The notes under the pieces are model-generated. The model did no database searches, had not been told where the DNA came from, and saw nothing but the letters and a program-made list of their open reading frames with translations. DNA of 64,000 nt, taken from Brachybacterium epidermidis (GTDB lineage Bacteria; Actinomycetota; Actinomycetes; Actinomycetales; Dermabacteraceae). Positions 7,943 through 16,568 of this stretch are shown here, one piece after another. The position numbers and the translations under genes are program-made. How positions within the stretch are numbered: the stretch's first letter is position 1; each line of letters starts with the position of its first letter. The stretch spans positions 1-64,000 of the forward strand of contig NZ_JADEYR010000003.1 of assembly GCF_015209585.1 (NCBI RefSeq). Reading direction: 5' to 3'.

Positions 7943-9679
7943 GTGATACTGCTTCGCCTCATCCTGAGGGCGCTCAAGCCGTACCTGCCGTGGGTGCTGC
8001 TGGTGGTGCTGTTCCAGATCATCGGCGTCATGGCCGCGCTGTACCTGCCCACCATCAACGCCGACATCATCGACGAGGGCGTGGCCAAGGCCGACATCCC
8101 CACCATCTGGCGCCTGGGCTGGATCATGACCGCCGTGTCCTTCGGGAACATCTTGGCGCTGGTGGCCGCGAACTACTTCAGCGCCCGCTCCGCGATGGGT
8201 GTGGGCCGCGATCTGCGCTCGCGCGTGTTCGCCCAGGTGCAGAGCTTCTCCCCGCGGGAGATGAGCGAGTTCGGCACCCCCTCGCTGATCACCCGCAACA
8301 CCAATGACGTGCAGCAGGTGCAGCTGCTGATCTTCTTCGGCCTGAACTTCCTGGTCCAGGCCCCGGTCACCGGCGTCGGCGGGGTGATCCTGGCGCTCAG
8401 TGTGGAGCCGGGGATGGCCTGGCTGATCGCCGTGATGGTCCCGGTGATGCTGGTCAGCGTCGGCTTCCTGATCCTCAAGGCCGCGCCGATGTTCCGCCAG
8501 ATGCAGGAGAAGATCGACCGCATCAACGGCGTGCTGCGCGAGCAGATCACCGGCATCCGCGTGCTGCGGGCCTTCGTGCGGGAGGAGCGCGAGCGTGAGC
8601 GCTACGCCGAGGTGAACTTCGAGCTCACCGACCTGAACCGGCGCATCGGCCTGCTGATGATCCTGATCAACCCGATCATCATGTTCATCATCAACATCTC
8701 CAGCGTGCTGGTGCTGGCCGTGGCCGCGCCCCGCATCGATGCCGGGCAGATGGAGATCGGCTCGATCACCGCGTTCATCGCCTACCTGATCCAGATCCTG
8801 ATCGCGGTGATGATGGCGACCTTCATGACGATGATGATCCCGCGCGCGATGGTCTCCTCCGAGCGCATCACCACGGTGCTCGAGACCGATACCAGCGTGG
8901 TGCAGCGCACCGACGGGCTGCGCGACATCCAGGGCCCGGTCGAGCTCACCTTCGAGGACGTCTCCTTCACCTACCCCGGCGCGGAGAAGCCCGTGCTGCA
9001 GGACATCTCCTTCACCGCCCGGGCCGGTCAGACCGTCGCCATCATCGGCGGCACCGGTGCCGGCAAGACCAGCCTGCTGAACCTGGTGCCGCGCCTGGTG
9101 GACGTCACCGAGGGCAGCGTCAGGCTCAACGGCCACGACGTGCACGAGCTGCACGCCCAGGTGCTGTGGGACCGCGTTGGCCTGGTGCCGCAGCGGCCGT
9201 ACCTGTTCTCCGGCACCGTCGCCTCCAACCTGCGCTTAGGCAACCCGAACGCGACCGACGAGGAGCTGTGGCACGCCCTCACCATCGCCCAGGGGCGCGA
9301 CTTCGTGGCCGCCATGCCGCAGCAGCTGGACTCCCCGATCGCCCAGGGTGGCACCAACGTCTCCGGCGGACAGCGGCAGCGCCTGTGCATCGCCCGCGCC
9401 CTGGTGGCCCGGCCCTCCCTGTTCCTGTTCGACGACTCCTTCAGCGCCCTGGACCTCACCACCGATGCGAAGCTGCGCCGAGCCCTGGAGCCCGAGACGC
9501 GCGACGCCCTGGTGCTGGTGGTCGCCCAGCGCGTCACCACCATCACCTCCGCTGATCTGATCCTGGTGCTGGACCACGGCAGGATCGTGGACCGCGGCAC
9601 CCACGCAGAGCTGCTGGAGAGCTCGGAGACGTACCGCGAGATCGTGCGCTCCCAGGGCGTCGAGGAGGAGGTGGCCTGA
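7943..9679 (+). CDS. ABC exporter, half-transporter with degenerate ATPase site
   Basis: 578 residues from the GTG at 7943, chosen because GGAAGGAG sits just upstream and the protein then begins directly with the membrane domain. The longer frame from 7718 only translates the repeats. Six membrane helices precede an NBD with Walker A GGTGAGKTS (near 9050) and signature VSGGQRQR. Walker B is LFDDSFSALD (Asp for the catalytic Glu), and the switch region is AQRVTT (Gln for His). It is therefore the catalytically weak half of a heterodimer with the next gene, whose start overlaps this stop by one base. The same asymmetry is seen in the exporter at 1-3733. Substrate unknown. Confidence 0.93.
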   Translation: MILLRLILRALKPYLPWVLLVVLFQIIGVMAALYLPTINADIIDEGVAKADIPTIWRLGWIMTAVSFGNILALVAANYFSARSAMGVGRDLRSRVFAQVQSFSPREMSEFGTPSLITRNTNDVQQVQLLIFFGLNFLVQAPVTGVGGVILALSVEPGMAWLIAVMVPVMLVSVGFLILKAAPMFRQMQEKIDRINGVLREQITGIRVLRAFVREERERERYAEVNFELTDLNRRIGLLMILINPIIMFIINISSVLVLAVAAPRIDAGQMEIGSITAFIAYLIQILIAVMMATFMTMMIPRAMVSSERITTVLETDTSVVQRTDGLRDIQGPVELTFEDVSFTYPGAEKPVLQDISFTARAGQTVAIIGGTGAGKTSLLNLVPRLVDVTEGSVRLNGHDVHELHAQVLWDRVGLVPQRPYLFSGTVASNLRLGNPNATDEELWHALTIAQGRDFVAAMPQQLDSPIAQGGTNVSGGQRQRLCIARALVARPSLFLFDDSFSALDLTTDAKLRRALEPETRDALVLVVAQRVTTITSADLILVLDHGRIVDRGTHAELLESSETYREIVRSQGVEEEVA

Positions 9680-11808
9680 TGACCGCGTCAGACAAGACCC
9701 CCGCGAAGGACCGCCGCAGGAACCGTCGGAAGGACCATGACGCGACGCCCGGGGGCTCCCCCGACGTGCCCACCACCGCGCCTGTCGTCGCCGGCGACGA
9801 GGCCGCCGAGGCCGAGGAGATCGCCAGCGAGAAGGCCGCCGAACGGGGGCTGCGCCCCGGCCAGAGCGCCAAGAACTTCTGGCCCTCCGCCAAGCGACTG
9901 GTCCGCGAGATCGGCCCGGAGCGCAAGTACCTGTACGCCGCGATCCTGATCGGCTTCGTCTCGGTGGGGCTGTCCGTGGTGGGGCCGAAGATCCTGGGTC
10001 GCGCCACCGACATCATCTTCACCGGGCTGATCTCCCGGGAGATGCCGCCGGGAGCCTCGAAGCAGGAGATCATCGACGGTCTGCGCGCTTCGGGTGAGGA
10101 CCAGTTCGCCGAGATGCTCACCGGCATGGAGCTCACCCCCGGGCAGGGCATCGACTTCACCTCCCTGTACCAGGTGCTGGGCCTGGCGGTGGGCCTGTTC
10201 GTGCTCTCGGCGCTGCTGATGTGGCTGCAGGGCCTGGCCCTGAACCGGATCCTGGTGCGGATGGTCTACCGCCTGCGCCGCGAGGTCGAGGAGAAGCTGC
10301 ACCGCCTGCCGCTGGCCTACTTCGACCGGATGAAGCGCGGGGAGATCCTCTCCCGCGTCACCAACGACATCGACAACATCCAGAACACCCTGATGAACAC
10401 CGTCACGGGCCTGGTCAACTCGATCCTCACCGTGATCGGCGTGCTGGTCATGATGTTCACCATCTCCTGGCAGCTGTCGCTGATCGCGCTGGCCGTGATC
10501 CCGGTGGCGCTGCTGATCACCGGGGTGGTGGGCAAGAAGGCCCAGCAGCTGTTCGCCCAGCAGTGGGACGCCACGGGCGTGGTGGGCGCCGAGGTCGAGG
10601 AGGCCTTCACCGGCCACGACCTGGTCACCGTGTTCGGTCGCCGCGATCAGGTGGGCGAGCGGTTCGAGGAGCGCAACGAGGCCTTGTTCAAGGCCACCTT
10701 CGGCGCCCAGTTCATCTCCTCCCTGATCATGCCGCTGATGATGTTCGTGGGGAACCTCAGCTACGTGGCGGTGGCGATCGTGGGCGGCCTGCGAATCGTG
10801 CAGGGTCAGATCACCCTGGGCGACGTGCAGGCGTTCATCCAGTACTCCCGCCAGTTCACCCAGCCGCTGTCGCAGGTGGCGTCGATGGCCACCATGCTGC
10901 AGTCCGGTGTGGCCAGCGCCGAGCGCGTCTTCGAGCTGATGGACGCCACGGAGCAGGAGCCTGAGACCGAGAAGGAGGGCGCTGCGGCGGGCATCCGCGA
11001 GGGCCGCGTGGAGTTCGAGCACGTGCGCTTCTCCTACAGCCCCGACCGCGAGCTGATCCGCGACCTGTCCCTGGTGGCCGACCCCGGTCACACGGTGGCG
11101 ATCGTGGGCCCCACGGGCGCCGGCAAGACCACCCTGGTGAACCTGGTGATGCGGTTCTACGAGGTCGACGGCGGCCGCATCACGATCGACGGCATCGACA
11201 TCCGCGACCTCACCCGCGACCAGCTCCGCTCCCGCACCGGCATGGTGCTGCAGGACACCTGGCTGTTCAAGGGCACCCTGATGGAGAACATCCGCTACGG
11301 CCGCCTGGACGCCACCGACGAAGAAGTGATCGAGGCGGCCCGCGCCACCCACGTCGACGACTTCGTGCGCCAGCTGCCTGAGGGCTACGAGACCGTGGTG
11401 GACGACGACGGCACCTCGCTCTCGGCCGGTGAGAAGCAGCTGTTGACCATCGCTCGCGCCTTCCTGGCCCGCCCCAGCCTGCTGATCCTGGACGAGGCCA
11501 CCTCCAGCGTGGACACCCGCACCGAGGTGCTGGTGCAGAACGCGATGAACCGCCTGCGCGAGGGCCGCACCTCCTTCGTGATCGCCCACCGCCTCTCCAC
11601 CATCCGCGATGCGGATCTGATCCTGGTGATGGAGGACGGCGACATCGTCGAGCAGGGCAACCATGACCAGCTGCTCGAGCAGGGCGGCGCCTACGCGCGC
11701 CTGTACCGCTCGCAGTTCGAGGGCGCCGCCACGGACCTGGACGCCGAGGACGCTACCGCCGATGAGGAGCCTGCCACCACCACAGGTGGCATGTCGATGG
11801 GGTTCTGA
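9679..11808 (+). CDS. ABC exporter, half-transporter with canonical Walker B/H-loop
   Basis: 709 residues. An N-terminal hydrophilic, charged extension of about 75 residues precedes the membrane domain, which is longer than usual for the family. Between TM1 and TM2 there is an extended loop of about 50 residues (10020-10170). The NBD has Walker A GPTGAGKTT (near 11107), signature LSAGE in place of LSGGQ, Walker B ILDEATSSVD with the catalytic Glu, and IAHRLST with the switch His. It complements the subunit encoded just upstream. The C-terminal tail is acidic (about the last 30 residues). Family knowledge suggests drug, lipid or peptide export; no substrate is visible in the context. Confidence 0.93.
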   Translation: MTASDKTPAKDRRRNRRKDHDATPGGSPDVPTTAPVVAGDEAAEAEEIASEKAAERGLRPGQSAKNFWPSAKRLVREIGPERKYLYAAILIGFVSVGLSVVGPKILGRATDIIFTGLISREMPPGASKQEIIDGLRASGEDQFAEMLTGMELTPGQGIDFTSLYQVLGLAVGLFVLSALLMWLQGLALNRILVRMVYRLRREVEEKLHRLPLAYFDRMKRGEILSRVTNDIDNIQNTLMNTVTGLVNSILTVIGVLVMMFTISWQLSLIALAVIPVALLITGVVGKKAQQLFAQQWDATGVVGAEVEEAFTGHDLVTVFGRRDQVGERFEERNEALFKATFGAQFISSLIMPLMMFVGNLSYVAVAIVGGLRIVQGQITLGDVQAFIQYSRQFTQPLSQVASMATMLQSGVASAERVFELMDATEQEPETEKEGAAAGIREGRVEFEHVRFSYSPDRELIRDLSLVADPGHTVAIVGPTGAGKTTLVNLVMRFYEVDGGRITIDGIDIRDLTRDQLRSRTGMVLQDTWLFKGTLMENIRYGRLDATDEEVIEAARATHVDDFVRQLPEGYETVVDDDGTSLSAGEKQLLTIARAFLARPSLLILDEATSSVDTRTEVLVQNAMNRLREGRTSFVIAHRLSTIRDADLILVMEDGDIVEQGNHDQLLEQGGAYARLYRSQFEGAATDLDAEDATADEEPATTTGGMSMGF

Positions 11809-11851
11809 GCCGACGGGCGGATCGCCGCTCGCGTCCCTGGTTGCGGGTTCA

Positions 11852-11913
11852 GCGCGCCCGCATCGCGCCCCGCGCGTCCCTGGCGCGCCCGCATCGCGCC
11901 CCGCGCGTCCCTG
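11852..11913. repeat. two perfect 31-bp tandem copies
   Basis: Copies at 11852-11882 and 11883-11913, in the spacer downstream of the exporter operon. A third, degenerate start follows. No hairpin followed by a T-run was recognised in the 209-base gap. Confidence 0.8.
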
Positions 11914-12005
11914 GCCTGCCCGCGGCGCTCCGCGCTCGCGTCGAAGTGGCATGTTAAGCCTCTCTCATTCCACGGAGAGTTCATAGAAGTATGCGCATGC
12001 ATGCA

Positions 12006-12017
12006 TAAGCTTGCTGC
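12006..12017 (+). promoter_or_regulatory. candidate -10 box for a leaderless transcript
   Basis: TAAGCT at 12006-12011 fits the actinobacterial -10 consensus TANNNT and lies six bases before the GTG at 12018. No Shine-Dalgarno sequence precedes that GTG. The surroundings are unusually AT-rich, with a palindromic ATGCATGCAT just upstream. No clear -35 box is visible, so this is tentative. Confidence 0.4.
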
Positions 12018-12941
12018 GTGAGCACCCCCAGACGGACCCTGCTGCGAGCCCTGCCGGCCGCAGTCCTCGTCGGCACCGCGGCGTCGGTGACCGTTGGCTG
12101 CACCCGGGCGAGTGAGCGCCTCGATGCCGAGTCGAACACCGTGCCCGAGGTGGACCTCAGCGGGATCGAGCGCCAGGACGACCTGGCTGCGATGGTTCCC
12201 GCCCCGATCCGCGAGCGCGGAGAGCTCATCAACGGTGCCGCCCTGAACTACGCCCCCGGCGAGTTCGTCGGCTCCGATGGGGAGGCCGTCGGGTACGACA
12301 TGGACGTGCTCGCCGCCATCGGACAGGTGCTGGGCCTGTCCACCCGCACCGAATCAGCGGTGTTCGCGCAGATCATCCCCTCGATCGGCTCCAAGTACGA
12401 CGTGGGGATCTCCAGCTTCACCATCAACGCCGAACGGCTCGAGAACGTCAGCATGGTCTCCTACTTCCAGGCCGGCATCGCCTATGCCGTGCGCACCGGG
12501 AACCCCTACGACATCGACCCGGCCGACCTGTGCGGCAAGCGCGTCGCCCTCCAGGTGGGCACCTACCAGGAGGAGCTGTCCCTGGAACGCTCCGACCAGT
12601 GCCGTGATGCCGGCAGGCCCGGGTACGACATGCTGGCCTACGTCTCCAACTCGGACGCGGCAACCAATGTCGCCGGCGGCAAGGGGGACATCCTCATGGC
12701 CGACTCCCCGGTGACCGCCTACGCAGTGGCGCGCTCGCGCGGCACTCTCGAGCAGATCGGCGACATCGAGGAATCTGCGCTCAACGGCATCGTCGTGCCC
12801 AAGGACCAGCCCGAGTTCGCCGAGGCCCTGCGGGGGGCCGTCCAGTACCTCATCGACTCCGGCCACCTCCGCGAGATCTTCGCGGCCTGGGGCAACGAGA
12901 ACGGCATGCTCGAACGAGCAGAAGTGGACCCCCAACCGTGA
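12018..12941 (+). CDS. ABC transporter substrate-binding lipoprotein (polar amino acid family)
   Basis: 307 residues. The N-terminus has an RR pair, a hydrophobic segment and a lipobox ending TVGC (about residue 28), so it should be a lipoprotein anchored outside the membrane. The body follows the periplasmic-binding-protein-3 pattern (GYDMDVLAAIGQVLGL, KYDVGISSFTINAERLENV, CGKRVALQVGTYQEE, ALNGIVVPKDQPEFAEAL), as in glutamate/glutamine/cystine binding proteins. It heads an operon with a permease and an ATPase gene, both of which show frame damage. The exact ligand is not readable. If those partners are truly broken, this protein would be an orphan binding protein. Confidence 0.88.
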   Translation: MSTPRRTLLRALPAAVLVGTAASVTVGCTRASERLDAESNTVPEVDLSGIERQDDLAAMVPAPIRERGELINGAALNYAPGEFVGSDGEAVGYDMDVLAAIGQVLGLSTRTESAVFAQIIPSIGSKYDVGISSFTINAERLENVSMVSYFQAGIAYAVRTGNPYDIDPADLCGKRVALQVGTYQEELSLERSDQCRDAGRPGYDMLAYVSNSDAATNVAGGKGDILMADSPVTAYAVARSRGTLEQIGDIEESALNGIVVPKDQPEFAEALRGAVQYLIDSGHLREIFAAWGNENGMLERAEVDPQP

Positions 12942-13928
12942 GCAGCACCGTCTCCGACGCCCCTGGCCTGCGCGACGCCGCCGGCAACGAAGTCACCCCC
13001 ATCCGTGCCCGCCCCGCCCCGCGCCCGGGGACCTGGATCGCCGCGGTGGTGGTGGGTCTGCTGACCCTCGCCCTGGTGAACTTCCTGATCACCAATCCGG
13101 TGTTCGAGTGGGACACGGTGGCGACCTACATCCTGGACCATCCTGGACGTCAAGGTGGTCCAGGGCGTCGGCTGGACGCTCCTGCTGACGCTGCTGTCGA
13201 TGGTGCTGGGCACCGTCGTGGCGCTGACCGCCGCCATCATGCGCCGCAGCGACAACCCCGTGCTGCGCGCGGTGAGCTGGGGGTACATCTTCGTGTTCCG
13301 CGGCATCCCGGTGTACACCCAGCTGGTGTTCTGGGGCCTGTTCACCGTCATCGTCCCCAAGATCGCCGTGGGCGTGCCCTTCGGGCCGGAGCTGTTCTCC
13401 TTCTCCACCCGCGACCTGGTCACCGCCTTCTGGGCCGCCGTGATCGGCCTGGGGCTGAACGAGGGCGCCTACCTGGCCGAGATCATCCGCTCCGGACTGA
13501 ACTCGGTGGACCGCGGCCAGGCCGAGGCCGCACGCGCCCTGGGCATGAGCGAGGCGAAGATCCTGCGCAGGATCATCGTGCCCCAGGCGATGCGGGTGAT
13601 CGTGCCGCCCCTGGGCAACGAGACCATCGGCATGCTGAAGACCACCTCGCTGGTGCTGGCGGTCCCGTTCACCCTGGATCTCACCTTCGCCACCAACGCC
13701 ATCGCCAACAAGCTGTTCACCCCGATCCCGCTGCTGATCGTGGCCGCACTGTGGTACCTCGCGATCACCAGCGTGCTGATGGTGGGCCAGCACTACCTGG
13801 AGAAGTACTTCGGTCGCGGCTTCGACGACCGCACCCCTGCGCGCCACGGCGGCCGCGGCGCCCGTCAGGCCGCCGTGAACCGCGCCGGCACCACCCCGAA
13901 CGACCCGCTCCCGGAGGTGGAGCTGTGA
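12938..13928 (+). pseudogene. amino acid ABC transporter permease, frameshifted by a 10-bp duplication
   Basis: The start (ATGA overlap with the binding-protein gene is replaced by GTGA at 12938) gives an N-terminus and TM1 (WIAAVVVGLLTLALVNFLI). At 13129-13148 the 10-mer CATCCTGGAC occurs twice in tandem; removing one copy joins VATYILD directly to VKVVQGVGWTLLL in the frame that runs to 13928. The downstream frame carries the HisM/GlnP-type permease body, including the EAA loop region (NEGAYLAEIIRSGLNSVDRGQ, EAARALGM). As written, the long frame shifts into noncoding composition after about 68 residues. An internal GTG at 13155 could start a 257-residue protein lacking TM1. Either a real mutation or an assembly artefact. 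Confidence 0.85.
13129..13148. repeat. perfect 10-bp tandem duplication inside the permease gene
   Basis: CATCCTGGAC at 13129-13138 and again at 13139-13148. Deleting either copy restores the permease frame exactly. Confidence 0.92.
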
Positions 13929-14991
13929 TGACCCAGGATCCCCGCAACGCCCCTGCTCCTACGGCGAACCGCGCCGACGCCGCGCCCGTTCCTACTGGGG
14001 CCCGCGCCGATGCCGCGCCCGTTCCTACTGGGGCCCGCGCCGATGCCGCGCCCGTTCCTACCGGGGCCCGCGCCGATGCCGCGCCCGTTCCTACCGGGGC
14101 CCACGCCGACGCCGCGCCCGTTCCTACTGGGGCCCGCGCCGACGCCTCACCCGCCCCCACCGGGAACCGCGCCGATGTCTCGCCCGCTCTACCGGGGCCC
14201 GCGCCGATGTCTCGCCCGCCCCCACCCCGCTGGTCGCGGTCACCGACCTGCACAAGAGCTTCGGTGACCTGCACGTCCTGAAGGGCTGCTCCCTGGAGGT
14301 GGCGCCGGGGGAGGTGTGTGTGCTGGTCGGCCCCTCGGGCTCGGGCAAGTCCACCCTGTTGCGCTGCATCAACCAGCTGGAGAGCCCGACCGCCGGTGAG
14401 GTGCGGATCGACGGCGAGCTGCAGGGCTACCAGTCCGAGCCGCTGGCCGACGGCCGCTGGCAGCGACTGTCCAACAAGCAGATCGCCGCCCAGCGCTCCC
14501 GCATAGGCATGGTGTTCCAGCGCTTCCACCTGTTCCCCCACCTCACAGCTCTCGGCAACGTGATCGAGGCGCCGATGCAGGTGCTGGGTACGCCGCGGGC
14601 ACAGGCGGAGAGCGATGCGCGCGAGCTGCTGGACCGCGTGGGACTGGCCGATCGTGCCGATCACTACCCGGCCGAGCTCTCCGGCGGGCAGCAGCAGCGC
14701 GTGGCCATCGCCCGTGCCATGGCGATGAAGCCCGAGCTGATGCTGTTCGACGAGCCCACCAGTGCCCTGGACCCTGAGCTGGTCTCCGAGGTGCTCGCCG
14801 TGCTGAAGGACCTGGCGCGGGAGGGCATGACGATGGTGGTGGTCACCCACGAGATGGGCTTCGCCCGCGAGGTGGCCGACCAGGTGGTGTTCATGGACGA
14901 CGGGCGAATCGTGGAGCAGGGACCGCCCCAGCAGGTGATCGACGCGCCCCGCTCCGATCGGCTGCGGGAGTTCATCGCCTCGGTGCTGTGA
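13928..14991 (+). pseudogene. amino acid ABC transporter ATPase with repeat-rich N-terminus and a 1-nt frameshift
   Basis: The gene appears to start at ATG 13928 (four bases overlap with the permease end), encoding MTQDPRN followed by eight 11-residue repeats of the [11 protein letters not shown] type. In the eighth repeat (about 14187-14190) one base is missing relative to the other units, which moves the frame into that of the ATPase. From there the protein is a standard GlnQ-type ATPase: LHKSFG, Walker [10 protein letters not shown], signature [14 protein letters not shown], Walker [14 protein letters not shown], switch VVTHEMGFA. The only start codon in the ATPase frame is GTG 14299, which would delete the first beta strands. 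Repeat slippage, phase variation or sequence error could explain this. Confidence 0.8.
13949..14211 (+). repeat. eight in-frame 33-bp units (11-residue repeat)
   Basis: Units encode [11 protein letters not shown], then [11 protein letters not shown] (three copies), [33 protein letters not shown] and a last unit lacking one base. They form a low-complexity N-terminal extension on the ATPase gene, which is unusual for this family. Near-identical DNA between units suggests recent expansion. Confidence 0.9.
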
Positions 14992-15116
14992 TGTCGTGAC
15001 CCGGCTCTATGGCGAACGACGGGATGCATATGAGGCGTCGCTGACAGTTTCAGCGCTCCGGTGACGAAATCGTCCCGTTGTTCGTCACTTGCGAAGCCCG
15101 CGATCTCGCTCAGCCC

Positions 15117-16073
15117 TCAGGCGGCCAGCAGCTGCGCCACCCGCCGTCGGCCCTGTCTGCCCACCTGGGCAACGGTCTCCAGAAGCGCCTCCTCGGTCGA
15201 GCGCCAGCTGTGCCACACCTGGGAGTAGCTCAGCCGCAGGATCTGCAGTCCGTGCCGACGCATCGCCAGATCCCGCCGGCGATCCTCGTTGAACGATTCC
15301 GGTGAACTGTGGTGCGTGCGCCCATCGATCTCCAGGAAGAGCCCGCTGACGTACGCGTCGACGAATCCGGCCCCCTCCACATACACCTGCTGCTCCACAT
15401 CATGGCCGCGTCGGCGCAGCGCGCGCACCACCCGCGTCTCCGAGCCGGAACCGCTGGCTGCGGAGATCCCGCCGATGCGCTGACGATGCCGACGTGGGGC
15501 GTCATCCAGCAGGGCCTGGACCTGCGCGATGGACAGCAGCCCCTTCTCGATCGCGGACTCGAGGAGCACCGCCGCCGACTCCCCGTCCACGCAGCGGATC
15601 GCGTGCGCCAGGGCCAGTCGGAGGGAGGCGATGGCGTCCGTTTCAGGCCACGCCCGCAGGCCCGATCCGTGCGCTGCTGCCCACTGCGGGCACGCACTGC
15701 CCAAGCGGGGACGGTAGATGTGCAGGTCGTCATCCCGTTCCCGGGGAGGAACCCATAGACCGTGCAGTGCCGCCGCATCAACGCAGGTGAGGCGGGCGCC
15801 TGCGGGCAGTGCCTTGACGACCTTCGGGTTCGCGCCGGTCTTCGCGTACCAGCCGGGCGCGATGCTGCGCAGGTGCCCGCGCCGCACGGCGGTACGGATC
15901 TGGGCGTGGGTGAGTCCCTCATCTAGCAGGGCGGAGCTGGTGGCCACGCCGAGATCGGCGTCCGCCACGCGATGGGTGCCGCGCGGTGCTGGACGTGGCC
16001 GGAACGGAGCGCGCGCTCCCATCGGGACCACCAGTCTGCTGGGAAGGAACATGGCCCAAGGGTGGTCGTTCAC
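15117..16073 (-). CDS. DUF559-domain protein (Vsr/PD-(D/E)XK-like fold)
   Basis: 318 residues; start choice uncertain (Met 1, 8 and 18 are alternatives). The N-terminal part has a short winged-helix-like region (LLDEGLTHAQIRTAVRRG, then LRSIAPGWYAK). The C-terminal part is DUF559: GSGSETRVVRALRRRGHDV, then VEGAGFVDAYVSGLFLEIDG, with the catalytic-type Asp and Glu, then RRRDLAMRRHGLQILRLSY. This is the arrangement of very-short-patch-repair-like nucleases, but no activity can be inferred safely. It is a diverged paralogue of the protein at 5548-6681. It is convergent with the transporter operon to its left and stands alone. Confidence 0.78.
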   Translation of the reverse strand: MNDHPWAMFLPSRLVVPMGARAPFRPRPAPRGTHRVADADLGVATSSALLDEGLTHAQIRTAVRRGHLRSIAPGWYAKTGANPKVVKALPAGARLTCVDAAALHGLWVPPRERDDDLHIYRPRLGSACPQWAAAHGSGLRAWPETDAIASLRLALAHAIRCVDGESAAVLLESAIEKGLLSIAQVQALLDDAPRRHRQRIGGISAASGSGSETRVVRALRRRGHDVEQQVYVEGAGFVDAYVSGLFLEIDGRTHHSSPESFNEDRRRDLAMRRHGLQILRLSYSQVWHSWRSTEEALLETVAQVGRQGRRRVAQLLAA

Positions 16074-16568
16074 CAGAGCCGATGGTGTGTGTGGCGCCGA
16101 CGTGTGGAGAACCGGGGTGGGAGGAACGTCGTGGTTGCGTTACTGGGGGCGGGCGGGATGCTGGGTGAGCCGGGTGGATGCTGATGAGCCGAGTGCTGGG
16201 TCGGCCGGGTGCTGGGTGGGCTGGGTGCTGGTCTATCTGGCCGGACCGCTGGTGGGCCGGGTGCTGGTCGGTCTGGCCGGGCTGCTGACTGACGGTGGGA
16301 CTCCAGTGAGGCGCGAAGCGCATTACGGCCCCGGAATCGGCGATTCCGTCCCACCGATTGCGAAACGGGAGAAATCGGGCACCGGTTGGGCGGGGCAGGG
16401 GCAGCGCAGCGCTGCGGGCAGGCTGGTGGCAGGTAGGGGTAGCGCAGCGCTGCGGGCAGGCGTGAAGGCACGGCTGGTGGCAGGCAGGGGAAGCGCAACC
16501 CTGCGGGCAGGCTGGCCTGCAGGCGGGCGGATGACCTGCAGGCAGGCGGATGACCTGCAGGCCCCTCC
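16074..16568. other. intergenic region with several short repeat families, no gene supported
   Basis: About 495 bases without a credible gene. It holds GGCCGGGTGCTGG-type repeats (16200-16290), a 7-bp hairpin CGGAATC/GATTCCG (16332-16348), three imperfect copies of a GGCAGG..GCTGCGGGCAGG unit (about 16390-16510), and two 19-bp tandem copies at 16519-16537 and 16538-16556. Open frames across it have repeat-driven composition. Confidence 0.6.

Noticed and set aside
13949-14211. CRISPR array (regular repeats)
   Set aside because: The 33-bp units are contiguous with no spacers and are in frame with a gene start; the same applies to the 25-, 26- and 45-bp tandem repeats elsewhere.
14124-14372. 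Minus-strand frame across the repeat tract of the ATPase gene
   Set aside because: Repeat-driven, overlaps the ATPase domain antisense, no start signals.
16074-16568. Long minus-strand frames in the repeat-rich spacer
   Set aside because: His/Pro/Arg-rich repeats, several frames open together, no ribosome-binding site.
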